This document shows positions 27,890 to 36,106 of a DNA stretch of 64,000 nt, one piece after another. The notes below the pieces were generated by a model that was not told the DNA's origin, did not search any database, and was given only the letters and a program-made list of their open reading frames with translations. The stretch spans positions 4,402,001-4,466,000 of the forward strand of contig CAVWCR010000003.1 of the NCBI GenBank assembly GCA_963753575.1, given 5' to 3'. Both the position numbers and the translations under genes were made by a program. Source of the DNA: VAZQ01 sp963753575. GTDB taxonomy: Bacteria; Pseudomonadota; Alphaproteobacteria; Rhizobiales; Xanthobacteraceae. Each line of letters begins with the position of its first letter. Position 1 is the stretch's first letter.

Positions 27890-28759
27890 TCACGCCGCTC
27901 CGGCCTTGAACAACGCCGGGTCGAAGCGGCCCTCGAATTCGTATTCCACCGGGCCGGTCATCAGCACGTGGTCGTCGCGCTCGCGCCACTCGATCGCGAG
28001 GTCGCCGCCCGGCAGCGTCACCGTTACCTTGCGCGCGCTGCGCCGCAGGCGCGCCGCCGCGACCGCGACCGCGCAGGCGGCCGAGCCGCAGGCCTTGGTG
28101 AGGCCGGCGCCGCGCTCCCAGGTGCGCACCGTGATGTGGTCGCGCGACACAATATGCGCGAGCGAGATGTTGGCGCGCTCGGGAAAGATCGGGTGATGCT
28201 CGAGCATCGGCCCGATCTTGCCGAGATCGTAGGCGTTGACGTCGTCGACCCAGAACACCGCGTGCGGGTTGCCCATGTTGACGGCCGAGGGCGTATGCAG
28301 GATCGGCTGATCGATCGGCCCGATCTGCAGCTCGATCGCGCGGGTGTCGCGGAAGTCCTCGGCGAGCGGAATCTCGTTCCAGGCAAAGCGCGGCCTGCCC
28401 ATGTCGACGGTCGAGACCAGCGGCTGATCGCCCTTCCAGCAATTGATGATGCCGGCGCGGGTCTCGAAAGTGAGCGTTGACTTGCCGGTCTCCTTGAACA
28501 GAAGTTCGGCGACGCAGCGCATGCCGTTGCCGCACGCGCCCGCCTCCGAGCCGTCGTTGTTGAGGATGCGCACATAGGCGTCGGTGCCGGTGGCGCGCGG
28601 CGCATAGAGCGCCATGAGCTGATCGTAGGGAACGCCTTGCGCGGCCGCGCGCGCCTCCTCGGCGCTCACGGCGCCCTTGTCTTGGCGCATGTCGACCACC
28701 ACGATCTCGTTGCCGAGGCCGTTCATCTTGACAAAGGCGTGGTTGGCGAGCGCGCTCAT
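27890..28759 (-). CDS. dapF: Diaminopimelate epimerase
   Basis: Converts LL- to meso-diaminopimelate for lysine and peptidoglycan synthesis, without a cofactor. With ATG 28759 the protein is 289 residues, starting MSALANHAFVKMNGLGNEIV. The two catalytic cysteines are C76 (GACGNGMRC) and C224 (TKACGSAACA). Upstream in-frame sequence to 28948 is not conserved-looking. The stop lies 3 bp from a palindromic repeat separating it from mtaB. Confidence 0.96.
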   Translation of the reverse strand: MSALANHAFVKMNGLGNEIVVVDMRQDKGAVSAEEARAAAQGVPYDQLMALYAPRATGTDAYVRILNNDGSEAGACGNGMRCVAELLFKETGKSTLTFETRAGIINCWKGDQPLVSTVDMGRPRFAWNEIPLAEDFRDTRAIELQIGPIDQPILHTPSAVNMGNPHAVFWVDDVNAYDLGKIGPMLEHHPIFPERANISLAHIVSRDHITVRTWERGAGLTKACGSAACAVAVAAARLRRSARKVTVTLPGGDLAIEWRERDDHVLMTGPVEYEFEGRFDPALFKAGAA

Positions 28760-28904
28760 GATGTGCCGCTTATATGGGCAACAGCATGCCCTTGGAAAGT
28801 GGCGGTAGGCCGTTACGCTGCCCGTATTTCCACCGGTCCGCTGGCTTCCCGTCATGCTAGAATGCGCGGAGCCGCAATGCGGCGCGGCGCGCGGGGACGG
28901 CATC

Positions 28905-29474
28905 ATGAAGGGGTTTGCGATGTGGCGCCTTGTCCTTGTTCTTGCCATTGCGGCAGCGTTCGGCGCACCAGCCGGCGTGTTGGCGCAATCCTCGATCCAG
29001 ACCCAGCCGATCGACCCGTTCGGCCAGGAGGTGACGCTTGCCGAGCGGCCGATCGTCTATGCGGCCGGCACCGGCGAATGGGACAGCGCGCTTGAGACGC
29101 TGAAGGAATCCTTCAAGACCGTGCAGGACTATCTCGACAAGTCGGGCCTCAAGGCTTCGGGTCCGGCGATGACGATCTACACCGCCATGGATGACGCCAC
29201 CTTCAACTTCCAGGCGGCGATCCCGCTCGCAGCGCCGCCTGAATCAAAACCACCCCGCGCCATCAGCGTCGGCACCTCGCCGGCCGGCAAGATGCTCAAG
29301 TTCGTGCACCGCGGCTCGTTCGAAAACATGGCGCAGACCTACGACACGATCTCCCATTACGTGGACGAGAAGCAGATCCCGACCAAGGAGCTGCTGATCG
29401 AGGAATACGTCGCCGATCTCCTGACCGCGCCCGCCGACAAGCTCGTGATCAATATCTTCGTGCCGTTGAAGTAG
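28905..29474 (+). CDS. Secreted GyrI-like small-molecule-binding protein
   Basis: Predicted exported protein with a GyrI/AraC effector-binding type fold. The signal peptide runs MWRLVLVLAIAAAFGAPAG to a cleavage near VLAQ. The fold is suggested by SALETLKESFKTVQDYL, AMTIYTAMDDATFNFQAAIP, KMLKFVHRGSFENMAQTYD and the C-terminal NIFVPLK, the usual last strand. Two starts are possible: ATG 28905 (GGGGA upstream) and ATG 28920 (AAGGGG six bases upstream, giving 184 residues). Divergent from dapF. Family members bind hydrophobic small molecules; this one's ligand is unknown. Confidence 0.7.
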   Translation: MKGFAMWRLVLVLAIAAAFGAPAGVLAQSSIQTQPIDPFGQEVTLAERPIVYAAGTGEWDSALETLKESFKTVQDYLDKSGLKASGPAMTIYTAMDDATFNFQAAIPLAAPPESKPPRAISVGTSPAGKMLKFVHRGSFENMAQTYDTISHYVDEKQIPTKELLIEEYVADLLTAPADKLVINIFVPLK

Positions 29475-29492
29475 GTCGGGCGCACTCGTTGA

Positions 29493-29612
29493 TCAGCGTG
29501 ATTTTTGCCGACCTGCCCGATGTCCGCCCCGCTGCGCGCCGCCACCGAAAGCCATCAAGACAAGGCCTAGAGCAAGGCCGATGATCTGGATCCCAGTACG
29601 GGCCGTCATCAT
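29493..29612 (-). CDS. Small hydrophobic protein, 39 residues
   Basis: Short frame with a strong AGGAGG ribosome site six bases before the ATG at 29612. The product has one hydrophobic segment (GIQIIGLALGLVLMAFGGG) and a basic tail rich in G, R and Q. Its ATG overlaps the TGA of the upstream 71-residue gene (ATGA), the usual mark of a coupled pair. No family recognised; too short for composition to prove coding. Confidence 0.5.
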   Translation of the reverse strand: MMTARTGIQIIGLALGLVLMAFGGGAQRGGHRAGRQKSR

Positions 29613-29824
29613 TGTGGCCTCCTCTCGCCTATTGCTTGCAAAATCCTGCGGCTGTGCAGTGTCGCCGCAAATGCCAAAAGCGGAATGAGGGCAAAAATGA
29701 GCCAGGCTGTCCATTCGCCGCGAACCGCGGAATTTACGCCTGACATGAGGGAAACGCCGGCGAGGAACGACATCATGGCGACGACGAGGATGCTGCCTAC
29801 TATCGTATCTCTGGTACTGGGCAT
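29609..29824 (-). CDS. Small two-TM membrane protein, 71 residues
   Basis: Starts MPSTRDTIVGSILVVAMM and has two hydrophobic helices (TIVGSILVVAMMSFLAGV and TAWLIFALIPLLAFAATL) separated by a short loop with SGVNSAVRGEW, then a basic tail HSRRILQAIGERRPQ. GGGA lies 9 bases before the ATG. The frame could extend upstream but that part is not protein-like. It is coupled by ATGA to the 39-residue gene. Function unknown. Confidence 0.5.
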   Translation of the reverse strand: MPSTRDTIVGSILVVAMMSFLAGVSLMSGVNSAVRGEWTAWLIFALIPLLAFAATLHSRRILQAIGERRPQ

Positions 29825-30425
29825 TGATCTAATTCCCGTTCTGGTTTCTCTCTCTTCTCGCTCAAGGCGAGGCGTCGCGCCGTGATGACCATCACAGTTT
29901 GAGCGTCCGCAAGAACCGAGACGCCTCATACCAACGCGCGAAGACGCTGACTCATTCAGCGCCCTCGTCCGGGTTCCTACTGCGAGACCATCCATTTCAA
30001 ACTTCAGAAGATCTTCTTTTTCTATCGCTGCGGCCTGCCCAATCGAAGAGTCAGACATTGCGGGAATTGGTATTACACACAACGTCTCAAGAACCAGGGC
30101 GTATAACGCCGAGCGGCGCTTTCGCGAGGTCGTCCCAGATTAACGCGCGTCCGTGCCGTCTGAAATCGAGACTGGATTTCGGCTGAGAGAATGGGATTTT
30201 GTAGGCCAACAGCAGCGGTCTTGCGATGTCCGAGTTGAGTCCGCTTGTCCTCCGATAGCGGCATCGATGCAGACATCGCGGTAGGTCAGAGTCGGGTCAA
30301 GCAACGACATCGAAAACAGATGCGCACAACGACGACGGTCATGTCCGCCAGCGCCCCGCGCTCGATCGCCGGCGCGCTCGACAGAGTCTGGCGCGCCGCA
30401 ATCCGGCGCGCCAGACCTGCGCCTG
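29825..30425. other. Gene-poor region, less GC-rich
   Basis: About 600 bp with no convincing gene. Short open frames here lack ribosome sites and homology I can recognise. The composition is visibly less GC-rich than the neighbours around 29900-30250. The right end holds a perfect 13-bp inverted repeat (30386-30416) next to the Bug receptor stop codon. Confidence 0.55.
30386..30416 (-). terminator. Hairpin downstream of the Bug receptor gene
   Basis: Perfect 13-bp stem GTCTGGCGCGCCG / CGGCGCGCCAGAC with loop CAATC, 10 bases past the stop codon at 30426. No T run follows on the minus strand, so it may act with Rho or as an RNA 3'-end stabiliser. Confidence 0.55.
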
Positions 30426-31478
30426 CTATTTCTTCGCCTTCTTCGGCTTGATGTTGAGCTCCTTCTTGACAAGGTCGACCACTGGCTTCGGCGTATCCAG
30501 GATTTCCTTGACGGTCTTTTCCATCTCCTCGCCCGAGATCGGATCGAGATCGAGCTTCCAGGCCTTGGCCTGGGCAAGGATTTCCGGGTCCTTCATGCCT
30601 TCTTCGAAGGCGACGCGCAGCGCCTTGGCGCGGTCGGGAGGAATGCCGGGCGTGCCGACCAGCGAGCGGCCAAGCTGGGAAGCTGCACCGATCAGGATCA
30701 AGGCCCTCTTGTAATCCGGATTGGTGGTCAGACTCTGCACCAGCGGCACGTTCTCGAAGCCCTTCGCCGGCTTCGCTCCGATCTGCACCAGGTGAGCGAT
30801 CTTGTGTTCCTCCACCCAGTGCGGCTGGGTAATCGCCCAGCTGATGATGGTGCCGCCGCGACCGTGGATCTCGCCGCGCTCCATCGCGACGTTCTCCTCG
30901 TTCACGCTCTTGAAGCCCATGATGATCTTGAACTTGGTCCCGAGCAGCTTGTTCATCAGGGCAGGCAGTTGATACTGGTAGGAACCGGCGCCGGTGGAGC
31001 CGAGCACCACCTCCTTCTTCATCGCGTCCTGGATGGTCAATGCCGGCGACGTCGGGCGCCACACAGTGAGCGAGGAGTTGAGCGGCACGAACTGGCCGAT
31101 CATCAGGAACTTCCGGAGGTCGTACTGGTTGCCGGTCACGCCCAACACTTGGTTCTGCGGTGAGCTGGCGTGCATGGAGAGCAACACCGTGCCATCCTTG
31201 GCCGCGACCTTGTCGAGATAGGCGGCCGCCAATGCGCCGCCCGCGCCGGTCATCAGCTGGGTAATGACCTTCGGGTGACCCGGGAGGTGCTTCTCCATGA
31301 TCTTGGCGCCGAGCCGTCCGTAGAAGTCGTAGGTGCCGCCAGGACCGATCGGCACGATCACGGTCACGGTCTTGTCCTTGTAGAAATCGGCTACGGGGTC
31401 GGCCTGGGCGACATCCGATAGGGTTAAAAGTGCGAGCACAGCGGCCAGGCATGCCGATCTCAGGGCGATGGACGTCAT
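30426..31478 (-). CDS. Tripartite tricarboxylate transporter (Bug-like) substrate-binding receptor
   Basis: Periplasmic TTT receptor, 350 residues. A signal peptide ends near TLSDVAQADPV; then DKTVTVIVPIGPGGTYDFYG, corresponding to the first ligand loop, TQLMTGAGGALAAAYL and VVLGSTGAGSYQYQLPALMN. It is more divergent than the other three Bug proteins in the window; the C terminus is lysine-rich (KKELNIKPKKAKK). A GGAGG ribosome site precedes the ATG. No TctAB genes are adjacent. The ligand is unknown. Confidence 0.85.
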   Translation of the reverse strand: MTSIALRSACLAAVLALLTLSDVAQADPVADFYKDKTVTVIVPIGPGGTYDFYGRLGAKIMEKHLPGHPKVITQLMTGAGGALAAAYLDKVAAKDGTVLLSMHASSPQNQVLGVTGNQYDLRKFLMIGQFVPLNSSLTVWRPTSPALTIQDAMKKEVVLGSTGAGSYQYQLPALMNKLLGTKFKIIMGFKSVNEENVAMERGEIHGRGGTIISWAITQPHWVEEHKIAHLVQIGAKPAKGFENVPLVQSLTTNPDYKRALILIGAASQLGRSLVGTPGIPPDRAKALRVAFEEGMKDPEILAQAKAWKLDLDPISGEEMEKTVKEILDTPKPVVDLVKKELNIKPKKAKK

Positions 31479-31895
31479 GTTTCCTCCGTTGTCGGTGGCT
31501 GCCGGCCAATGGTGTGGCGGCAGTGGGAGCCGGAGCGGGCCGGCCCCGCTGTCCTTGTCCGCAGTAAGTTTCGCGGGTTTTGGGGGTCGAGTGCAATGGG
31601 ACGAATGGGCTCACCGCCGCGAGATCAAGCTGGCAGAACCGGTGGATGAGCAATGGACCTCAATGAGCCATGGACCTCCGCCGGTCGGCACGGCATTCGA
31701 TGCACGCGTCGTCGAGGCCTCTCGTGCAAGCGGACTCCAACCTCCGCGTGCATGGGTCCATTATGAAGGCTTCAATATGAGAACCAAGCGGCGGCGGATG
31801 GGCGCTTTCTCGCGGTCGTTCCTGCCCACATTTTCCCGCCGAACACCTGTCGATTGAGATGTTGCCCGTCGAACTCCCGACGACACATCGGCCGA

Positions 31896-31914
31896 GCATG
31901 ATCATCATGCTCAA
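31896..31914. promoter_or_regulatory. 19-bp palindrome, possible operator
   Basis: GAGCATGAT, one central C, then ATCATGCTC: perfect 9-bp inverted arms. The symmetry and length fit a dimeric regulator site, but no promoter element is clearly aligned with it and it is over 400 bp from either gene. Confidence 0.3.
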
Positions 31915-31992
31915 GAACCGAACGCCGAGCCCGTTGGCGCAGCGCCGATCACCGAGAACGGCCGCGATTCGAAGACCGTCTGACGTCCGGGT

Positions 31993-32096
31993 CACTCGGA
32001 AAGGCTACCAATGAGCAAGATGATTCCGCAGAGTGGGCGCCGTCCACCACATCAGACTCGCAAAGGCCCCCAATGAGCACAACGAGTCCGCAGTAC
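31993..32096 (+). repeat. Imperfect direct repeat, two units of about 43 bp
   Basis: Units 31993-32035 and 32054-32096 share CTCGxAAAGGC, CCAATGAGCA and the CCGCAG end, with several mismatches. They start 61 bp apart. No coding capacity; looks like an old local duplication. Confidence 0.5.
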
Positions 32097-32337
32097 TTCA
32101 GTTAGCGGAACTCGTGGGGGCTGCTTGCCCCTTCCGGGCAGGCCAACCAGCCGTAAGCAACTGCAGCAAATCGATGCCCGCGTCTTGACGATGTTCGCCT
32201 GGCCGCGCTGCGGTCCGGCGAGTGACGCATTGGTGAACAAAGCACTAAAGAACTGAATAAAATTTCATCACAGGCCAGAACCGGGATTTAGAAGAATCCA
32301 GCGACAATTGAAACCCGAATAGAAGGTGCGCGTTAAC

Positions 32338-33039
32338 ATGACCGATACCGCACAGAAGTGTTGGTACGTCTTTGATGAGCCGACCCGCATCCTCGTCGTC
32401 GACGATGATCCGATTTTTCGAGAATTCGCCAGCGTCCATCTGGCGACGCCGATGAGCGTAGTCGTGTTGGCGCCGGATGCCGCGACGGCGCTCGATGTCC
32501 TCTCGAAGGAAGCGTTTGACACCGCGATGATCGATATCGAAATGCCGGGCATGGATGGCTTCGAGCTGGTCGAGCGTATCCGCGCGCAGGACAATCTGCG
32601 CGGCCTGCCGCTCATGATGGTCACCGGGAGAGAGGACATCGTCTCGATCGACCGCGCCTACACCTTGGGTGCGACATCGTTCGTCACCAAGCCCGTCAAC
32701 TGGCGCCAGCTCAGCCATCAATTGCGCTACATCATCCGGGCAACCAGAAACCCGGCGGAGGCACCGCATAGGCAGGACGATCGCGGCCACTCGACCAACA
32801 CGTCCGCCGCCTGGATGTCCGCCGGAGCGCGTCGCGAGTTTGCGACCTCTCTGGGCTCCATCATCAATTCGGCAAAACGCATCGCTAACGGCCGCGCGCC
32901 GAGCAGCGAGGCGGCCCACGAGATCATGGTCGCGGCGGAAGCCCTGCTGCTCAAATCTCTTAAGACCGGAGATGCAAGCGAGAACGGCACCCTGACGTTC
33001 TTGCCGTCAGCCCAACACGCGTTGCTGCGCGCGAGCTAA
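32338..33039 (+). CDS. Response regulator with single receiver domain and novel C-terminal region
   Basis: Receiver-domain protein, 233 residues from ATG 32338, which follows GAAGGTG; a GTG at 32326 is the alternative. Phospho-acceptor D66 (AMIDIEMPGMDGF), acidic pocket D22-D24 (VVDDDPIF), T96 (MMVTGRE) and K118 (SFVTKPVNW) are all present. After about residue 135 the protein has a helical tail with no DNA-binding or output motif that I recognise (EFATSLGSIINSAKRIANGR, EIMVAAEALLLKSLKTG). No histidine kinase is nearby. It starts 15 bp before a TadG-like gene, so the two may share an operon. Confidence 0.85.
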   Translation: MTDTAQKCWYVFDEPTRILVVDDDPIFREFASVHLATPMSVVVLAPDAATALDVLSKEAFDTAMIDIEMPGMDGFELVERIRAQDNLRGLPLMMVTGREDIVSIDRAYTLGATSFVTKPVNWRQLSHQLRYIIRATRNPAEAPHRQDDRGHSTNTSAAWMSAGARREFATSLGSIINSAKRIANGRAPSSEAAHEIMVAAEALLLKSLKTGDASENGTLTFLPSAQHALLRAS

Positions 33040-33054
33040 CGGAAGCACTTCCCG

Positions 33055-34383
33055 GTGGGTAGACGTCTTTTCATTCATGCAGCTGGCGGCAGGGCGCTCA
33101 CGGCGCTGCGCGCGCTGGCGCGCAGCAATGCGGGCAGCATTGCGACCATATTCGGACTGACCTTGCCGGTTCTTATGATCGCCGCAGGGGCGGCGGTCGA
33201 CTACACGCTCGCGGCATCGACCCGCACCAAGATGCAAAGTCGTGCCGACGCGGCGGCATTGCAGTCGGTTCGAGAGTTCCAACTCGCTCGCGCGGATTCG
33301 GGCAGGATCACCGCGATCGCCAACAATGTCGTCAATAGCTCAATCCAGGATGTGACGACGGAGGTCAAGGTCGATCTTCAGGCCATGACGGTTCAAGTCG
33401 ACATCCAGAAACAATATACCCCCGTCTTCCGCTTTTGGTCTGGCACGCAATTGCGCGTCAGCGCCAAAGCCAAGATGAACGGCTCGATGCCGCTATGCCT
33501 GCTCGGGCTCAATCCTTCAGCTCCCGACGCGATCAATCTGGATCAGTCGGCTTTGCTGACAGCGCCCGGCTGCCTGGTGCAAGCGAACTCCACTAACAAA
33601 AAGGGCCTGGAATCGATGCATAGTGCCACGCTGACCGCTGGCATGATCTGCACCGCCGGCGGCAAAAGTCAGACCAGGAACGCCAACTTTTCTCCCGCTC
33701 CGATCACCGATTGCCCGGTCTTGCAGGATCCCCTGAAAGCCCGCGCCGCGCCGGCCATCGGGGGCTGCAGCTACACCAACGTGGTGGTCGACGGGATCGC
33801 TACCACGCTCCAGCCCGGCGTCTATTGCGGCGGCCTGAAGCTGACGAACGGCGCCATGGTCAAGCTCTCGGGCGGAATCTTTGTCATCAAGGACGGGCCA
33901 TTGACGGTCGACGGTGGCGCATCCATAGCCGGCACCGAGGTGGCAATCTATCTCTCGGGCAGCACGGCCAATCTCACATTTGATGCGGACACGACCGTCG
34001 ACCTCTCCGCCCCATCGGATGGCCCACTCGCCGGCATATTGATTTACGATGATCCCTCGGGCGCCAGTGCCCCCGCCAAAACCCCCAAGAGCGGTCGCGG
34101 GGCAAACGGTCGTGGAAATAAGACAGCTGCGCCGCGACAACACCAAATCCTTAGCGACAACGCCCGAAACCTGCTCGGCACCATCTACATGCCGCAAGGC
34201 GAGATCATTATCGATGCCACCCAGCCGATCGCGGACAAATCTGCCTACACCGTCCTCATTGTCAATCAGCTCCATCTCTACTCCGGACCGAACCTGATTC
34301 TGAACACGGACTACAGCGCAACGACTGTCCCCGTACCGATGGGCGTCGGTCCCTTCGCGGCCAAGGTATTCCTTACCAACTGA
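33055..34383 (+). CDS. TadE/TadG-like pilus-associated protein
   Basis: Membrane-anchored secreted protein with an N-terminal Flp pilus-assembly TadE/G-like region: NAGSIATIFGLTLPVLMIAAG is the single TM, followed by TRTKMQSRADAAALQSVREF. The remaining 350 residues form a beta-rich domain with glycine-rich repeats (GVYCGGLKLTNGAMVKLSGG, FVIKDGPLTVDGGASIAGTE) and a basic low-complexity stretch near residues 345-365 (GRGANGRGNKTAAPRQ). It starts at a GTG with GGAAG upstream; 442 residues. Tad machinery is not adjacent; only flp, 27 kb away, is in the window. Its role may be surface or pilus-related. Confidence 0.8.
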   Translation: MGRRLFIHAAGGRALTALRALARSNAGSIATIFGLTLPVLMIAAGAAVDYTLAASTRTKMQSRADAAALQSVREFQLARADSGRITAIANNVVNSSIQDVTTEVKVDLQAMTVQVDIQKQYTPVFRFWSGTQLRVSAKAKMNGSMPLCLLGLNPSAPDAINLDQSALLTAPGCLVQANSTNKKGLESMHSATLTAGMICTAGGKSQTRNANFSPAPITDCPVLQDPLKARAAPAIGGCSYTNVVVDGIATTLQPGVYCGGLKLTNGAMVKLSGGIFVIKDGPLTVDGGASIAGTEVAIYLSGSTANLTFDADTTVDLSAPSDGPLAGILIYDDPSGASAPAKTPKSGRGANGRGNKTAAPRQHQILSDNARNLLGTIYMPQGEIIIDATQPIADKSAYTVLIVNQLHLYSGPNLILNTDYSATTVPVPMGVGPFAAKVFLTN

Positions 34384-34460
34384 CAAAGAGCCTTAGGCAC
34401 ATAGCGTGCCGGGCGTTCACTGGACGCATTGCTGCATCGCAGCGAACCGACCCTGGGGGC

Positions 34461-34655
34461 TCATTCCCGATCGTTCCACTGCAAGATCCGCCCGCCCTGA
34501 CGCAGCATTGTCAGCTTGTCGGGGTATTTCCTTTGGCAGCGCCATAAGATGCTTTTGGGATGTTTTGCCGCATCCAGATCATGCAAAAGGCCCAGCATCT
34601 CAATCAGGCTGCCACCAGCGTCAAACATCTCAACGGCAAACTTCAGATTTTCCAT
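34461..34655 (-). CDS. Unknown short ORF, protein-like, possibly a gene fragment
   Basis: The 64-residue frame from ATG 34655 reads MENLKFAVEMFDAGGSLIEM then LGLLHDLDAAKHPKSILWRC and ends with ILQWNDRE. The balanced composition and amphipathic helix pattern suggest real or formerly real coding sequence. The open frame continues upstream with NRHALRLLAARYYW, suggesting a larger ancestor truncated here. No ribosome site is clear. No family recognised. Confidence 0.3.
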   Translation of the reverse strand: MENLKFAVEMFDAGGSLIEMLGLLHDLDAAKHPKSILWRCQRKYPDKLTMLRQGGRILQWNDRE

Positions 34656-34781
34656 CCAATAGTAGCGTGCGGCAAGGAGCCTCAGCGCGTGTCGGTTGTG
34701 GTTCGGCGCCAACCGCAGGACTATGGTTGGAATAGATGACCGCTCGGGTTGAGCGGGATGGCGGGTGAGAAGCTCACCGAT

Positions 34782-34893
34782 GCGCGAACAGCAAGAACGG
34801 CCGCCATGCGCTGGTCGGTTTGCTGCGGCAGTCGGTGTTTGATCGTCTCGCCGGATATCAGGACGTGAACGACGCCGAACATCTGCGCTGGCA
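34782..34893 (+). mobile_element. IS1380-family transposase fragment (degenerate)
   Basis: Reading the plus strand, NSKNGRHALVGLLRQSVFDR followed by LAGYQDVNDAEHLRW matches the N-terminal region of IS1380-type transposases (typically K/R-NGRHALVGLLRQSVFGRLAGYEDVNDAERL). Just upstream EKLTDAR is in a different frame, indicating a frameshift, and the homology stops after LRW. Neither the DDE core nor terminal inverted repeats are present. A dead scrap, about 100 bp before the TRAP receptor gene. Confidence 0.75.
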
Positions 34894-34988
34894 ACAATCC
34901 CCGTGGGAATGGGCGACACTCCCGCGCGCGGTTGGAAGGAAACGAGCGCCGCTCCATACTGCGGCGCGCCAAAGAGGGAGCAATGCCC

Positions 34989-36011
34989 ATGACCATGTCA
35001 CGCCGCACCATGTCACGCCGCCAATTCGGAACCGCTGCCGCCGGGGCCGCCCTCGCCATGACCTATGGCAAGCCCGGCTGGGCGCAATCGCCGATCGTCA
35101 TCAAGTTCAGCCATGTCGTGGCAAACAACACCCCGAAGGGGAAAGGCTCGCTGAAGTTCAAGGAACTCGCCGAGAAATATACGGGCGGCAAGGTCAAGAT
35201 TGAGGTCTATCCGAACTCGCAGCTCTTCAAGGACAAGGAAGAGATGGACGCGCTGCAACTCGGCTCGGTGCAGATGCTCGCGCCCTCGACCGCGAAGTTC
35301 GCCCCGCTCGGCGCCAAGGAGTTCGAGGCGCTCGATCTGCCGTGGCTGTTCAAGGACGACGCGCAGTACGCCAAGGTGATGAAGGGTGAGGTCGGCAAGT
35401 GGCTGTTCAAGAAACTCGGGGCCAAGGGCATCCTCGGCCTCGAATACTGGGACAATGGCTTCCACATGGTGTCGTCGAACCGGCCGCTGCTGATGCCGAC
35501 GGACTTTCAGGGTCTCAAGATCCGCATCTCCGGCTCGAAGATCGCCGACCGATATTTGCGGCTGATGGGCTCGATCCCGCAGATAATGGCGTTCTCGGAA
35601 GTCTATCAGGCGCTGCAAACCGGCGTTGTGGACGGCTGCGAAAACACGCCGTCGAATTACCTGACGCAGAAATTCCACGAGGTGCAAAAGCACATCACCG
35701 TTTCCAATCACGCGCACCTTCAGTATGCGGTGATCGTGAACAGCAAGTTCTGGGGCGGGCTGCCTGCCGATATCCGCGGACAGCTCGACAAGGCGATGGA
35801 CGAAGCGACCGACTACACCAACTCGATCGCGAACCAGGAAAACGCGGATGCGCTGAAGGAAATCAAGGCCTCCGGCAAAACCACGCTGCACACGCTCTCG
35901 GCCGACCAGCAGAAGGCCTGGCGCGCCGCGATGGCACCGACCTATCAGTGGGCCAAGGGCCGTGTCGGCAGCGAGGTTCTCGACGTGCTTTCCAAGGCGA
36001 CCAAAGTGTAG
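34989..36011 (+). CDS. dctP: TRAP transporter periplasmic receptor DctP
   Basis: Solute-binding protein of a TRAP-type secondary transporter. The N terminus carries a twin-arginine-like signal (TMSRRQFGTAAAGAALAM to about GKPGWAQ). DctP features: IKFSHVVANNTPKGKGSLKF, LFKDKEEMDALQLGSVQML, GLKIRISGSKIADRY with the ligand-binding arginine, and VVDGCENTPSNYL. I choose ATG 34989 because GGGAG lies 8 bases upstream; ATG 34983 is too close to that site. About 340 residues. The fused membrane gene follows after a hairpin. Probably transports a carboxylate. Confidence 0.93.
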   Translation: MTMSRRTMSRRQFGTAAAGAALAMTYGKPGWAQSPIVIKFSHVVANNTPKGKGSLKFKELAEKYTGGKVKIEVYPNSQLFKDKEEMDALQLGSVQMLAPSTAKFAPLGAKEFEALDLPWLFKDDAQYAKVMKGEVGKWLFKKLGAKGILGLEYWDNGFHMVSSNRPLLMPTDFQGLKIRISGSKIADRYLRLMGSIPQIMAFSEVYQALQTGVVDGCENTPSNYLTQKFHEVQKHITVSNHAHLQYAVIVNSKFWGGLPADIRGQLDKAMDEATDYTNSIANQENADALKEIKASGKTTLHTLSADQQKAWRAAMAPTYQWAKGRVGSEVLDVLSKATKV

Positions 36012-36043
36012 CAGAGCCGATCGCATGAACATGTAACCGAGCC

Positions 36044-36066
36044 GGCCGGGGGATCCATTCCCGGCC
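36044..36066 (+). terminator. Hairpin between dctP and dctQM
   Basis: GGCCGGG (36044-36050) pairs with CCCGGCC (36060-36066), followed by GCTTTC. Such intercistronic hairpins often lower expression of the membrane subunits relative to the receptor. Only short T tract; partial terminator or stabiliser. Confidence 0.45.
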
Positions 36067-36106
36067 GCTTTCATGTAGTCGGCGAGCGTTCTGGCGGGAT
36101 TTCACC

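Larger units (their letters stand above)
31479..32337. other. Gene-free region upstream of the response regulator
   Basis: An 859-bp stretch without a convincing gene. It contains a 19-bp palindrome (31896-31914) and an imperfect direct repeat of about 43 bp (31993-32035 and 32054-32096), each with a CAATGAGCA block and CCGCAG. It must carry promoters for the Bug receptor (minus) and the response regulator (plus). No tRNA or known riboswitch was recognised. Confidence 0.6.
34384..34988. other. Degenerate region between TadG-like and TRAP genes
   Basis: A 605-bp stretch. The right part holds a fragment of an IS1380-type transposase. The left part has a minus-strand frame with protein-like composition (34461-34655) but no family. 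The rest shows no gene. The mix fits decayed mobile DNA. Confidence 0.6.
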
